The position numbers were made by a program, and so were the translations under genes. The notes below the pieces were generated by a model. The model was not told where the DNA came from, searched no databases, and saw only the letters and a list, made by a program, of their open reading frames with translations. From NCBI GenBank assembly GCA_031253995.1, contig JAIRVG010000004.1, positions 1-64,000 of the forward strand: DNA of 64,000 bases, written 5' to 3'. Positions 16,952 through 25,639 of the stretch are shown here, in pieces (position 1 is the stretch's first letter; each line of letters starts with the position of its first letter). Source of the DNA: Paucimonas sp. (GTDB lineage Bacteria; Pseudomonadota; Gammaproteobacteria; Pseudomonadales; Pseudomonadaceae).

Positions 16952-19900
16952 GCACGCGCCTGCCGCTGGCCGCCACCAGCCTGCTGCTGTGCCTGTCCGG
17001 GGTGCAGGCCGTGGCCGCGCCGATGACCGATTTCGAGCGGTTTCGCAGCTACCCGTACATGGACCGCAGCTACCGCGAGGCGAAGAAGGACAACTGGGCC
17101 GAAGTGGAGCGCCTGACCCGCCACCTGCTGGAACGGGTGCCCAACAACGACGAGGCCCGCAGCCTGCTGATCCAGGCCATCGCCCACCAGGGCCGCTACC
17201 AGGAAGCCGAGCAGATGGCCGAGGCGCAGGGCCAGGACAGCGACGTCCTGCTGGAACTGCGCCTGGCCCGGATCGAAGAGGATCCACCCTCGGCCGAGGT
17301 GGTCGAGGGCTGGATGAACGCCAGCCAGATCAACCCGCGCATTCGCCTGCGCCAGGCCTACAGCCTGAGCCTGGGCAAGCACTACGGGCCGCAGCGGGCG
17401 CTGGACTGGTTGAACCAGCTGCGCCCGGCCCACGACGACAACATCCTGCGCCAGTCCCGTGCCAGCTGGGCGGAACAGGTCGGCGACTGGGACGAAACCG
17501 TGCAGCAACTGGCACCGCTGGCCGCCAGCGGACAGCTCGGCGGCGATGACTGGCAACGCCTGGCCAATGCCTATGTGCAACGTCTCGACGACGGGCCCCT
17601 GCAGGCCCTGCTCAAGCAGGCGCCGTCCGAAGAAGCCGCGCGCAATACCCGCCTGGCCATGGTCGACCGCGCCGTCGCCATGGGCCATGAACAGCAGGCA
17701 CGGCGTTGGCTGCAGAGCCTGCCGGAAGCCGACCGCGACCAGCCGCAGCACCGCGAGCAACTGCTGGAACTGGCGCGCCAGAGCGAAGACGGCGCGCTGG
17801 TGCGGGAACTGAGCAACGACCTCGGCAAGTCCTGCCTGGAGACGGCCGAGTGGCTGTCGCGCAACGCCCCGCAGCATGCCCTGGAGCAGTTGCGTGAATG
17901 CCGCGCCGAGGACGATCCGCAGACCTGGCTGATCCTCGCCCAGCGCCTGCATGCCGCCGACCTCCTGCAGAACCAGCGACTGCCGGCGCCGTGGGACGCA
18001 GTACGCCAGCAGCGGCTGCTGGAGACCTGGCGCGAGCAAGGCCGCAACGACCTGGTGATGGCCTGGCTCGCCGCCCAGCCGCAGACCCCGGCGATCCTCC
18101 AGCAACGCGCCGAGCTGTTGCAGCGCAGCGGTCGCGGCAGCGATGCCGGCGTGGCCTGGGAGCGACTGTACCGGCAGACCGGCAGCCTCACCGCGCTGGA
18201 CCAGGCCACCTACCTGATGCTCAAGGCCGGGCGCGACGACGCTGCCCGAGGCATGCTGGAGCACGCCTACGATCGCCATCAGGGCCGGCTGTCCGCACCC
18301 TTGCTGCAGCGCCTGGCCGGGCTCTACAGCCAGACGAACGCAGCGCTGGACGCCCGGCGCATCAGTGGCCTGGTGCCGCGGGTCGATGCCGCCAGCCGCG
18401 CCCTGCTCCTCGCCCGCCTCGCCGAAGCGGGCCAGTGCGATGCCGTACGCGCGGCAATCCCCGGTGAGCCCACGGAAATCGGCCAGTTGCGCGCCCTGGG
18501 ACGTTGCGCGATGCCGGATCGTCCGGGCGAAGCCGTCATCTACTACCGGGCCGCCGAACGTCTCGGCGATCGCGGCAGCCGCCTGCCCCTCGCCTACGCC
18601 CTCGAAGCCGCCGGCGATTCAGCGGGCGCCACGCGCCTCTTCGACAGCCTGCCCGCCGCCGAGTGGACCGACAACGCCCGCCTCACCGCCGCCCGCAGCG
18701 CCCTGAACGCCGGCAATGCCGAGCGCGCCGAACAGCACTGGAAGGCCGCCGGCCATGGGGCGGCGGATGACTGGGCACTGGGCGCCAGCATCGCCCAGCG
18801 TCGTGGCGACCTGCCCCTGGCGCTGGAACGGCAGCGCCAGGCCCTGCAACGCCAGCCGCGGGCCGAGCACTACTACGACGCCTCGATCCTCGCCCAGCGC
18901 AGCGGCGACCTGGCGCAGAGCAACGCCTGGCTGGCCGAAGCCGTGCGCCTGGCCCCGGACAATCCGCGCTACCGCGCCGACTACGGCATGCGCCTGGCAG
19001 GCGCCACGGACAAGGACCAGCGACGCCAGTCGATCCCCTACCTGGAACGCGCCACCCGGGATTTCCCCGAAGACTACCGCCTGGGCGAGACCCTGGCCTG
19101 GCGCTACGACGAAGTGGCAGACAGCGCCGCCGCGCGCCAGGAACTGCGCCGGGTCCTCGATGTGGAGCAGGACCTGGTGGACGGCGACGACGAATACGGC
19201 AGCCTCGAAGCACGCAAGTACCGCCAGCGCCGCGCCCACGAAACCCTGTCGCGACGCGACACCGTGACCCTCACCAGTACCTGGTCACCGGCCGGCACCT
19301 CGACCAACGACGTGTTCCGCGACGACAGCATCGGCACCCAGCGCCGCGCCCGTTCGCAGAACGTGCAGATGGCCCTGTGGGACCACGCCCTCGGCGACGA
19401 ACCGAGCCGCAACGGCAGCACGCTGTCGGTGTACGGCCGCGTGCTGTTCGGTGGCAGTGGCCGCAGCGACTACGCGCAAAGCATGGGCACCGGCGTCGGC
19501 CTGCGCTACAAGCCCCTGGGCCAGGCCAACCTCAACCTCTACGCCGAGCTTTATCACCAGCGCCAGATCGACGACACACACTACGATGGCCTGAGCCTCG
19601 GCCAGTTGCTCAGCCCGGCCAGGGTCGGCGGCAACTGGCGCGACCTGCGCAGCCATGCGCAGAGCAGCAACGACCTGCTGCTGCGGGCCACCGCTTCGTT
19701 CTTCGACCAGGGTGACTACCGCGCCGACTGGCGGGTCGACGAGGACCAGTGGAACGAACGCTTCCTCTACCTCGACGCCGCCTGGTGGACCCGCGCCGGC
19801 GATCACCAGTGGCTGTCGCGCTACCAGCAGGGGCACACCTGGAAGCTGGACACCCGCTCGCCGCAAACCGTCATGCCCTACGGGTTCCTCGAATTCGGCA

Positions 19901-20097
19901 GCCAGGACCCGGACAACGACTGGCGCCAGGACCTGCGCGCCGGGGTCGGACTGCGCTGGCAATGGTGGTTCGATGACGATCGCTACAACGCTTACCGTGG
20001 CTCGCTGAAGGTACGCACCGAGTACCAGCAGTCCCTGGGCGGAAATCTATACGAGCGCGCCAACGGCGTGCTGCTGGGCGTGGAGCTGACCTTCTGA
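16948..20097 (+). CDS. nfrA: NfrA-type outer-membrane polysaccharide export protein (N4 receptor homologue)
   Basis: A 1049-residue protein with a signal peptide (1-24, ending AVAA). Residues of about 40-720 are helical TPR-like repeats rich in Ala/Leu/Arg/Gln (many WxxLAxxxxQxG units). From about 769 to the end the sequence switches to amphipathic beta strands ending in ...GVELTF, the C-terminal Phe typical of outer-membrane barrels. This TPR-plus-barrel plan is that of NfrA and of exporters such as BcsC, PgaA and PelB. It should form the periplasmic scaffold and outer-membrane exit for the NfrB polymer and, by analogy with E. coli, could serve as a phage receptor. Overlaps nfrB (ATGA) and the next gene (TGATG). 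Confidence 0.87.
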   Translation: MSTRLPLAATSLLLCLSGVQAVAAPMTDFERFRSYPYMDRSYREAKKDNWAEVERLTRHLLERVPNNDEARSLLIQAIAHQGRYQEAEQMAEAQGQDSDVLLELRLARIEEDPPSAEVVEGWMNASQINPRIRLRQAYSLSLGKHYGPQRALDWLNQLRPAHDDNILRQSRASWAEQVGDWDETVQQLAPLAASGQLGGDDWQRLANAYVQRLDDGPLQALLKQAPSEEAARNTRLAMVDRAVAMGHEQQARRWLQSLPEADRDQPQHREQLLELARQSEDGALVRELSNDLGKSCLETAEWLSRNAPQHALEQLRECRAEDDPQTWLILAQRLHAADLLQNQRLPAPWDAVRQQRLLETWREQGRNDLVMAWLAAQPQTPAILQQRAELLQRSGRGSDAGVAWERLYRQTGSLTALDQATYLMLKAGRDDAARGMLEHAYDRHQGRLSAPLLQRLAGLYSQTNAALDARRISGLVPRVDAASRALLLARLAEAGQCDAVRAAIPGEPTEIGQLRALGRCAMPDRPGEAVIYYRAAERLGDRGSRLPLAYALEAAGDSAGATRLFDSLPAAEWTDNARLTAARSALNAGNAERAEQHWKAAGHGAADDWALGASIAQRRGDLPLALERQRQALQRQPRAEHYYDASILAQRSGDLAQSNAWLAEAVRLAPDNPRYRADYGMRLAGATDKDQRRQSIPYLERATRDFPEDYRLGETLAWRYDEVADSAAARQELRRVLDVEQDLVDGDDEYGSLEARKYRQRRAHETLSRRDTVTLTSTWSPAGTSTNDVFRDDSIGTQRRARSQNVQMALWDHALGDEPSRNGSTLSVYGRVLFGGSGRSDYAQSMGTGVGLRYKPLGQANLNLYAELYHQRQIDDTHYDGLSLGQLLSPARVGGNWRDLRSHAQSSNDLLLRATASFFDQGDYRADWRVDEDQWNERFLYLDAAWWTRAGDHQWLSRYQQGHTWKLDTRSPQTVMPYGFLEFGSQDPDNDWRQDLRAGVGLRWQWWFDDDRYNAYRGSLKVRTEYQQSLGGNLYERANGVLLGVELTF

Positions 20098-20933
20098 TGC
20101 GCCGGATTCTTGTGTTGCTGCTGTTCACCTGCCTGCCGGCCATGGCCGACCAGCGCATCATCTATCAACCGCTGACCCGCGATGCCGACCTCAGCGCCGA
20201 ACAGTGGCGCCAGTTGTGGCACGACACCGTGCGCAATGGCGGCCGGACCCTGATCGTGCAATGGACGCGTTATGGCGACGAGCGCTTCGGCGGCGCCAAG
20301 GGCTGGCTGGCCAACAGCCTGCGCCTGGCCCATGAGCAAGGGCTGGAGCTGGTGCTCGGGCTGCACCTGGACAGTGCGTATTACAGCCGCATCGACGAAC
20401 TGGATGGCGCGGGGCTGGCGGCGTACTGGAAGGCCCAGCTGGGCGAGTCACTGGCCCAGCAGCGCGAGGTGCGTACCTGGAACCTGCCGGTGGCGGGCTG
20501 GTACCTGCCGATGGAACTGGACGACCTGCATTTCCAGGCAGGGGACCGGCGTGATGCGCTGTTCACCCAGTTGCAGGCATTCAACCGCACGCTGGATGCG
20601 CCGCTGCACCTCAGCGCGTTCACCGCCGGCAAGCTGGCGCCGGGGGTTCAGGCGAAATGGTTCGGGCAACTGGCCGGGCTGAAGCTGATGCTCTGGTGGC
20701 AGGACGGTGCGGGAACCGGACGCCTGCCGGCGCTGGTGCGCCAGCAGTATGCGGCGGCGCTGCCCTGTGAAGTTGGGATCATTCGCGAGGCGTTTCGCCA
20801 GGTGAGCAAGGACGGCGAGCCGTTCAAGGCGGTACCGATGAAGCCGGGGACCGGGGCCGGGTGTCATGCCGAAGCGGTGTTTGCCCTGAACTACCGGCCG
20901 TGGGCGAAGGTATTGCCAAGCGCGCCAAATTGA
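20097..20933 (+). CDS. periplasmic glycoside-hydrolase-like protein (DUF4434-like), nfr-associated
   Basis: A 278-residue protein with a short signal peptide (1-17, MRRILVLLLF... ending AMA). The mature sequence shows a TIM-barrel glycosidase-like pattern: RTLIVQWTRYGD, LELVLGLHLDSAYY, VAGWYLPMELDD, LHLSAFTAGKL, GLKLMLWWQDGAG, each the end of a predicted strand with aromatic and acidic residues. It resembles the DUF4434 group and occupies the place of E. coli YbcH beside nfrAB. It may trim, bind or help export the polymer in the periplasm. Catalytic residues are not proven; E136-D137-type acids in PMELDD are candidates only. Start overlaps the nfrA stop (TGATG), so translational coupling is likely. 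Confidence 0.72.
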   Translation: MRRILVLLLFTCLPAMADQRIIYQPLTRDADLSAEQWRQLWHDTVRNGGRTLIVQWTRYGDERFGGAKGWLANSLRLAHEQGLELVLGLHLDSAYYSRIDELDGAGLAAYWKAQLGESLAQQREVRTWNLPVAGWYLPMELDDLHFQAGDRRDALFTQLQAFNRTLDAPLHLSAFTAGKLAPGVQAKWFGQLAGLKLMLWWQDGAGTGRLPALVRQQYAAALPCEVGIIREAFRQVSKDGEPFKAVPMKPGTGAGCHAEAVFALNYRPWAKVLPSAPN

Positions 20934-20951
20934 CAGCTTGCGCCGATCGGC

Positions 20952-21081
20952 GTAGGAGCGGATTTATCCGCGATCGGGCGCGAAGCGGCCGTAAAACCTG
21001 AATGCATGGTGTGTCAGGGCAGAACCGGGACTCCGGTTTTACGACGGCTGCGCCGCCGATCGCGGATAAATCCGCTCCTAC
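20952..21081. repeat. inverted pair of REP units (BIME/REPIN)
   Basis: Two REP units face each other: GTAGGAGCGGATTTATCCGC at the left end and its near complement ending GCGGATAAATCCGCTCCTAC at the right, with a GTTTTACGACGG half in the right unit. The pair lies between the glycosidase-like gene and the diguanylate cyclase gene, so the latter may have its own promoter. Confidence 0.8.
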
Positions 21082-21115
21082 ACTGACCGCGTCGACCCGA
21101 CTATCTGGATAGGCA

Positions 21116-22210
21116 ATGTACAAAACCATCGAAGCCCAGGTCCGCCAACACGTCCCGTCCCCCGCCGTGCGCGCCGAGTTCCGCCAGCACGACTTCGAAC
21201 GCCTGCGCGGCTTCTGCATCCTGATCTTCTGCCTGAGCATCGCCATCTGGATCATCTTCGACCTGCTGGTGAGCTTCGTCGGTACCCAGGGCTTCAGCTG
21301 GCGCTCGGTGGCGCTGCTCGCCGCCATGGGCGTCCTCACCGTGGTGCTGCTGTTCGTGCGCAACGCCAACCAGTTCAGCCTGCTCAACCTGTTGTTCATC
21401 AGCCTCATGGCCTTCGCCGTGCGCCTGGTGGTGGACGGCACCCCGGAGGACTTCCAGGCCGGCTGGCTGATCATGGCCGCGTCGAGCATCCTCTACTCCA
21501 TCTCGGTGCTGCCGGTGCGGCGCTGGTCGTTCTTCGCCTCGGCCCTGGTCACCTGGCTGCTGCTCGACCCGTTCCAGGCCGAAGGCACCGAACCCTTCGA
21601 CCTGCGCGGCTTCATGATCATCAGCTACGCCGCCTTCATCACCGGCCTGACCCTGCACAGCTACATCGTCCTGCGCCAGGCCAAGCTGCAGAACTTCCAC
21701 ATGTCGCGCCTGCTGCTGGACCAGGCCTACGTCGACGTGCTCACCGAGATTCCCAACCGCCGCTCCTTCGTCGCCCAGGCCGAACGCCATATGAACGACG
21801 CCCGCGAGGGCGCGGATCGCTACCTGGCGATGATCGACGTGGACAACTTCAAGAAGGTCAACGACCAGTTCGGCCATGACAGCGGCGACGTGGTGCTCAA
21901 GCGCATCGCCGCCAACATCCGCGCCAGCATGGGCGAGTTCGTCTACGCCCGGCTGGGCGGCGAGGAGTTCGTCATCTACCTCTGGGGCCTCGACCTGCGC
22001 GCCACCGAGGCGCGGATCGCTGCACTGTGCGCGCTGGTGCGGGAAGCGCCGGGCGAACATCCGGTGACGGTAAGCATCGGCCTTACCCGCATGGCTGCGG
22101 GCGATAGCCTGGGCACCGCCCTCGCCCGTGCCGACGCCGCGCTGTACGACGCCAAGCATGCCGGCAAGGACCGCTACGTGCTGTGGCGCGAACCGGCGTC
22201 GGTCGTCTAG
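21116..22210 (+). CDS. membrane-bound diguanylate cyclase (GGDEF)
   Basis: A 364-residue protein with about six membrane segments (residues 33-190) and a C-terminal GGDEF domain (about 200-360). The active-site loop is G281-G282-E283-E284-F285, with the preceding DVLTEIPNRRSF and MIDVDNFKKVNDQFGHDSGD motifs intact, so it should make c-di-GMP from two GTP. The product-inhibition site RxxD expected nine residues before GGEEF is absent (MGEF instead), suggesting weak feedback control. Located 182 bp downstream of the nfr-associated gene on the same strand, it is a natural candidate for the cyclase activating NfrB; E. coli NfrB is served by a dedicated cyclase encoded elsewhere. Its stop overlaps the convergent paaX stop. 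Confidence 0.9.
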   Translation: MYKTIEAQVRQHVPSPAVRAEFRQHDFERLRGFCILIFCLSIAIWIIFDLLVSFVGTQGFSWRSVALLAAMGVLTVVLLFVRNANQFSLLNLLFISLMAFAVRLVVDGTPEDFQAGWLIMAASSILYSISVLPVRRWSFFASALVTWLLLDPFQAEGTEPFDLRGFMIISYAAFITGLTLHSYIVLRQAKLQNFHMSRLLLDQAYVDVLTEIPNRRSFVAQAERHMNDAREGADRYLAMIDVDNFKKVNDQFGHDSGDVVLKRIAANIRASMGEFVYARLGGEEFVIYLWGLDLRATEARIAALCALVREAPGEHPVTVSIGLTRMAAGDSLGTALARADAALYDAKHAGKDRYVLWREPASVV

Positions 22211-23130
22211 ACCAGCCCGCCGAAACGCTTGTAGAACGCCGCTCCCGCCTCGGGCAACGGACCGTCGGCGGTCTCCATCGCCGCTTCCAGCCACTGTTCG
22301 GCAGCGCCGTGGATCAAGCGGTAGATATTGCGGCACAGCTGGCGCGCGGCACGGCCTTCCCAATCGCCCGGAAGGAGTTCGTCCGGCAGTTGCGGATCGC
22401 GCAGAAGCAGCTTGCGGTACTCATGGATCAGCAGCACCCGGGCCAGGAAACAGGCCTTGGGATCGAGGCTGTCCTGCTCCTTGAGGCTTTGCCAGAGCGG
22501 GCGGAACAGCTGGATGAACTCGCTGTAGTGGGCCGCCAGTTCGTCGATCTTCCAGCTCTCGCGCACCTGCATGCGCAGGGCCTTGGACGCCAGCACGTCC
22601 TGGGCGGTGGTTTCGAAGAGGATGGTGTCTTCCTGGGCGCCGAGGTCCTGCAGGGTGGCGACGACATCGGCGCGGTCGCAGCGCGGGCAACCGAGCACGC
22701 CCGGGGAAATGGCGCCGAAGCCTTGCCACTCCAGTTCCTCGCGGACTTCCTTGCGCTTGTCCTGGGGCAGCTGGGTCAGTACCGCCAGGCACCAGGAACC
22801 GTCCCAGGCCGGCGGGTTGGCCGCGTAGACGCGCTTGAACGCCTTCTCGAAGCGCCGCCGGCCGGTGCCGGTCAGGCTGTAGTAGCTGCGCCGCCCGACC
22901 TTCTCGGCAGTCAGCCAGTTTTCCTTGGTCAGGCGGAAGATCGAAGTGCGGATCAGCCGTTCGTTGATGCCCATGGGTTCGAGCAGCTGGATCAGGCTGC
23001 CAAGCCACACGGTGCCGCCACGGGGTTCGATGGCATCGCCGTAGAGGGTGACGATCAGAGAACTGGCGCGAATCGGGGTCTGCTGCTGGAAGCGCTCGAT
23101 CAGGTGGTCCAGCGGGGTGAGGGACGACAT
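22207..23130 (-). CDS. paaX: phenylacetic acid degradation operon repressor PaaX
   Basis: A 307-residue PaaX-family regulator. The N-terminal winged helix covers residues of about 20-85 (TPIRASSLIVTLYGDAIEPR, then LIRTSIFRLTKENWL); the central and C-terminal domains bind phenylacetyl-CoA, the inducer in E. coli and P. putida. Length equals the family's. Transcribed away from the catabolic genes and downstream of paaY, 75 bp apart, so paaY-paaX likely form one unit. It should repress the promoters in front of paaF and paaA. Its stop codon shares bases with the convergent cyclase stop in the tetranucleotide CTAG (22207-22210). Confidence 0.93.
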   Translation of the reverse strand: MSSLTPLDHLIERFQQQTPIRASSLIVTLYGDAIEPRGGTVWLGSLIQLLEPMGINERLIRTSIFRLTKENWLTAEKVGRRSYYSLTGTGRRRFEKAFKRVYAANPPAWDGSWCLAVLTQLPQDKRKEVREELEWQGFGAISPGVLGCPRCDRADVVATLQDLGAQEDTILFETTAQDVLASKALRMQVRESWKIDELAAHYSEFIQLFRPLWQSLKEQDSLDPKACFLARVLLIHEYRKLLLRDPQLPDELLPGDWEGRAARQLCRNIYRLIHGAAEQWLEAAMETADGPLPEAGAAFYKRFGGLV

Positions 23131-23205
23131 AGGCGTTCCGGTCGAAAAAGGAAGGAATATACCCGCGCGCCCGCAGCATGACCATGCTCCGGACGCGCCG
23201 GCGGT

Positions 23206-23805
23206 TCAGGCGCCGCCCGGGACTTTCGGGCGTACCGCGTCGTCGCGGTAGCGGCCACGGTCCGCCTCGATCTCGCTCAGCGGCTGGCACTCGTGCATGG
23301 ATTCCAGGCAGCGCCGGGTCAGTTGCTGGTAGGCGCGGGTACCGGTCTGCTTCCAGTTCACCTCGTCGTCGCTCAGGCGCCGGGTGACCCTGGCCGGCGA
23401 GCCCAGTACCAGCGACTGCTCCTCGCAGTGGAAGCCGGCCTTGACCAGGGCCCCGGCGGAAACGATGCAGCGCGGGGCGATATGGGCGTTGTCCAGCACC
23501 ACCGCGTTCATGCCGATCAGCGCGTCCTCGCCGACCCGGCAGCCGTGCAGCACCGCGCCATGGCCGACATGGCCGTTGCGCTCGACCACCGTGTCGCTGG
23601 CCGGGAAACCGTGCATGACGCAGGTGTCCTGCAGGTTGGCGCCCTCCTCCAGGACGATCCGCCCGAAGTCACCGCGCAACGCCGCCAGCGGCCCGACATA
23701 GCAATGCGGACCGATGATCACGTCGCCAATCAGCACCGCCGAGGGGTGCACGTAGGCGGTGGGGTGAACCACCGGGGTCAGGCCATCGATGCTGTAACAA
23801 GTCAT
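23206..23805 (-). CDS. paaY: PaaY, gamma-carbonic-anhydrase-type thioesterase of phenylacetate pathway
   Basis: A 199-residue left-handed beta-helix protein with hexapeptide repeats (VHPSAVLIGDVIIGPHCYVG, VGHGAVLHGCRVGEDALIGM). Metal-binding histidines are in NGHVGHGAVLHG. In E. coli PaaY hydrolyses dead-end CoA thioesters formed during phenylacetate breakdown, such as the 2-hydroxycyclohepta-1,4,6-triene-1-formyl-CoA shunt product. Start at 23805 (MTCYSIDGLTPVV), which has GAGGGAAATTGTC just upstream; the longer frame to 23874 adds 23 unrelated residues. Divergent from paaF with about 236 bp of regulatory DNA between. Confidence 0.92.
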   Translation of the reverse strand: MTCYSIDGLTPVVHPTAYVHPSAVLIGDVIIGPHCYVGPLAALRGDFGRIVLEEGANLQDTCVMHGFPASDTVVERNGHVGHGAVLHGCRVGEDALIGMNAVVLDNAHIAPRCIVSAGALVKAGFHCEEQSLVLGSPARVTRRLSDDEVNWKQTGTRAYQQLTRRCLESMHECQPLSEIEADRGRYRDDAVRPKVPGGA

Positions 23806-23944
23806 GACAATTTCCCTCGAAAACGATACGCAACAGGCGAATTCACGAAACACATCAAATCCTTGAGAAGACAAGGAATAACGTGGTTTTCCCGATAGAT
23901 CAATCGATCATTAGACACATTTTTCTTTTTCATCGTTGTTTTTC

Positions 23945-23966
23945 TGTATCACATTATGCCTATACT
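23945..23966 (+). promoter_or_regulatory. paaF promoter region with possible PaaX half-site
   Basis: A TATACT -10 hexamer at 23961-23966 is preceded by TGTATCACATTATGCC (23945-23960). The complement of its start, AATGTGATACA, resembles the E. coli PaaX recognition sequence (TRTGATTC core, recalled from literature). A related TGTATCACTTAT lies inside the paaA promoter. A bound repressor here would block polymerase. No clean -35 is seen. Confidence 0.5.
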
Positions 23967-24041
23967 CTGGCAAAACGGCCATCGAGCCCGTCCAACAAAA
24001 ACGCCGGCCTGCGAGCCGGTGCGCCTTGCGAGGAAGCCGTC

Positions 24042-24812
24042 ATGCCGAACACCCTTGTGGTGCAGGCCCATCAGGCCGTCTGCCTGATCACCCTGCATCG
24101 TCCGCACGCACTAAACGCCCTCACCACCGAGCTGCTCGGTGAACTGGCCGCCGAACTGCAACGCTGCGCCGATGACCCGCAGGTCCGCGCCGTGGTCCTC
24201 ACCGGCAGCCGCAAGGCCTTCGCCGCCGGTGCCGACCTCAACGAGATGGCCGAGCGCGACCTGGTAGGCATGCTCGACGACCCGCGCCAGGCCCACTGGC
24301 AGCAGATCACCCGCTTTCCCAAGCCGCTGATCGCCGCGGTCAACGGCTATGCCCTGGGTGGCGGCTGCGAGCTGGCGATGCACGCCGACATCCTGGTCGC
24401 CGGCGAAGACGCCCAGTTCGGCCAGCCGGAAATCAACCTGGGGATCATGCCCGGCGCCGGCGGCACCCAGCGCCTGCTGCGGGCGGTGGGCAAGTCGCTG
24501 GCCATGCAGATGGTCTTGAGCGGCGAGTCCATCGGCGCCCGCCGCGCCCTCGATGCCGGCCTGGTCAGCGAGATCACCCCGCCCGAACTCACCGTCGAAC
24601 GCGCCCTGCAGATCGCCCAGCGCATCGCGGCCAAGGCGCCGCTGGCGGTGCGCCTGGCCAAGGAAGCGCTGCTCAAGGCCCAGGACGTCGACCTGGCCAG
24701 CGGCCTGCGCTTCGAGCGCCACGCCTTCACCCTGCTGGCCGGCACTGCCGACCGCAACGAAGGCATCCGTGCCTTCCAGGACAAGCGTCCCGCCGAATTC
24801 CTGGGCCGTTGA
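24042..24812 (+). CDS. paaF: 2,3-dehydroadipyl-CoA hydratase
   Basis: A 256-residue crotonase-fold enzyme hydrating 2,3-dehydroadipyl-CoA to 3-hydroxyadipyl-CoA in the lower phenylacetate pathway. The oxyanion-hole segments AFAAGADLNEM and NGYALGGGCELAMHAD and the catalytic glutamates in GQPEINLGIMPGAGGTQRL identify a true enoyl-CoA hydratase. Start at 24042 (MPNTLVVQAHQ), with GCGAGGAAG about 10 bp upstream. The frame is open to 23883, but that stretch is promoter DNA. First gene of paaFGHIJK; paaG follows after 31 bp. Confidence 0.93.
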   Translation: MPNTLVVQAHQAVCLITLHRPHALNALTTELLGELAAELQRCADDPQVRAVVLTGSRKAFAAGADLNEMAERDLVGMLDDPRQAHWQQITRFPKPLIAAVNGYALGGGCELAMHADILVAGEDAQFGQPEINLGIMPGAGGTQRLLRAVGKSLAMQMVLSGESIGARRALDAGLVSEITPPELTVERALQIAQRIAAKAPLAVRLAKEALLKAQDVDLASGLRFERHAFTLLAGTADRNEGIRAFQDKRPAEFLGR

Positions 24813-24843
24813 GCCCGTCTACCCGTACGCCGAGAGCAGCCTT

Positions 24844-25635
24844 ATGAGCTTCCAGCACATCCTGTTTTCCATCGAGGCCGGGGTCGCCACCCTGAGCCTC
24901 AACCGTCCCGAGCAACTGAACAGCTTCAACGCCCTGATGCACCAGGAGGTGCGCGAGGCCCTGAAAGCGGTGCAGAACAACACCGAGGTGCGCGTGCTCC
25001 TGCTCACCGGCGAAGGCCGCGGCTTCTGCGCCGGGCAAGACCTCAGCGACCGCAATGTCGCGCCGGGGGCGCAGATGCCCGACCTGGGCCTGTCCATCGA
25101 ACGCTTCTACAACCCGCTGGTGCGCACCCTGCGCGAACTGCCGATCCCGGTGATCTGCGCAGTCAATGGCGTGGCCGCAGGGGCCGGGGCCAACCTGCCG
25201 CTGGCCTGCGACCTGGTGCTGGCCGCGCGCTCGGCCAGCTTTATCCAGGCCTTCTGCAAGATCGGCCTGATTCCCGATTCCGGCGGTACCTGGGCGCTGC
25301 CGCGCCTGGTGGGCATGGCCCGGGCCAAGGCGCTGGCCCTGCTGGGCGAGCGCCTGAGCGCCGAGCAGGCGCTGGAATGGGGCCTGATCTACAAGGTGGT
25401 GGACGATGCCGAACTGCGCGACCAGGCCATCGCCCTCGCCCGCCAGCTGGCCACCCAGCCCACCTATGGCCTGGGCCTGATCAAGCGCAGCCTGCACGCC
25501 AGCCAGGACAACACGTTCGAGCAGCAACTGACCCTGGAGCGTGACCTGCAACGCCTGGCCGGACGCAGCGAGGACTACCGCGAGGGCGTTGCCGCCTTCA
25601 TGGAAAAACGCACGCCGACGTTCAAGGGGTACTGA
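24844..25635 (+). CDS. paaG: 1,2-epoxyphenylacetyl-CoA isomerase
   Basis: A 263-residue crotonase-fold isomerase converting ring 1,2-epoxyphenylacetyl-CoA into 2-oxepin-2(3H)-ylideneacetyl-CoA. GFCAGQDLSDR and VNGVAAGAGANLPLACDL form the oxyanion hole; FIQAFCKIGLIPDSGGTW contains the catalytic Asp of the PaaG subgroup and lacks the hydratase Glu pair. In E. coli PaaG also isomerises 3,4- to 2,3-dehydroadipyl-CoA. Start at 24844 (MSFQHILFSIE). It ends 4 bp before paaH starts. Confidence 0.93.
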   Translation: MSFQHILFSIEAGVATLSLNRPEQLNSFNALMHQEVREALKAVQNNTEVRVLLLTGEGRGFCAGQDLSDRNVAPGAQMPDLGLSIERFYNPLVRTLRELPIPVICAVNGVAAGAGANLPLACDLVLAARSASFIQAFCKIGLIPDSGGTWALPRLVGMARAKALALLGERLSAEQALEWGLIYKVVDDAELRDQAIALARQLATQPTYGLGLIKRSLHASQDNTFEQQLTLERDLQRLAGRSEDYREGVAAFMEKRTPTFKGY

Positions 25636-25639
25636 GGCG

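Noticed and set aside
13614..20933. Cellulose (bcs) or PNAG (pga) synthesis operon
   Set aside because: The synthase lacks a PilZ domain and the outer-membrane protein and epimerase partner fit the Nfr system; no bcsB, pgaB-type deacetylase or endoglucanase is present.
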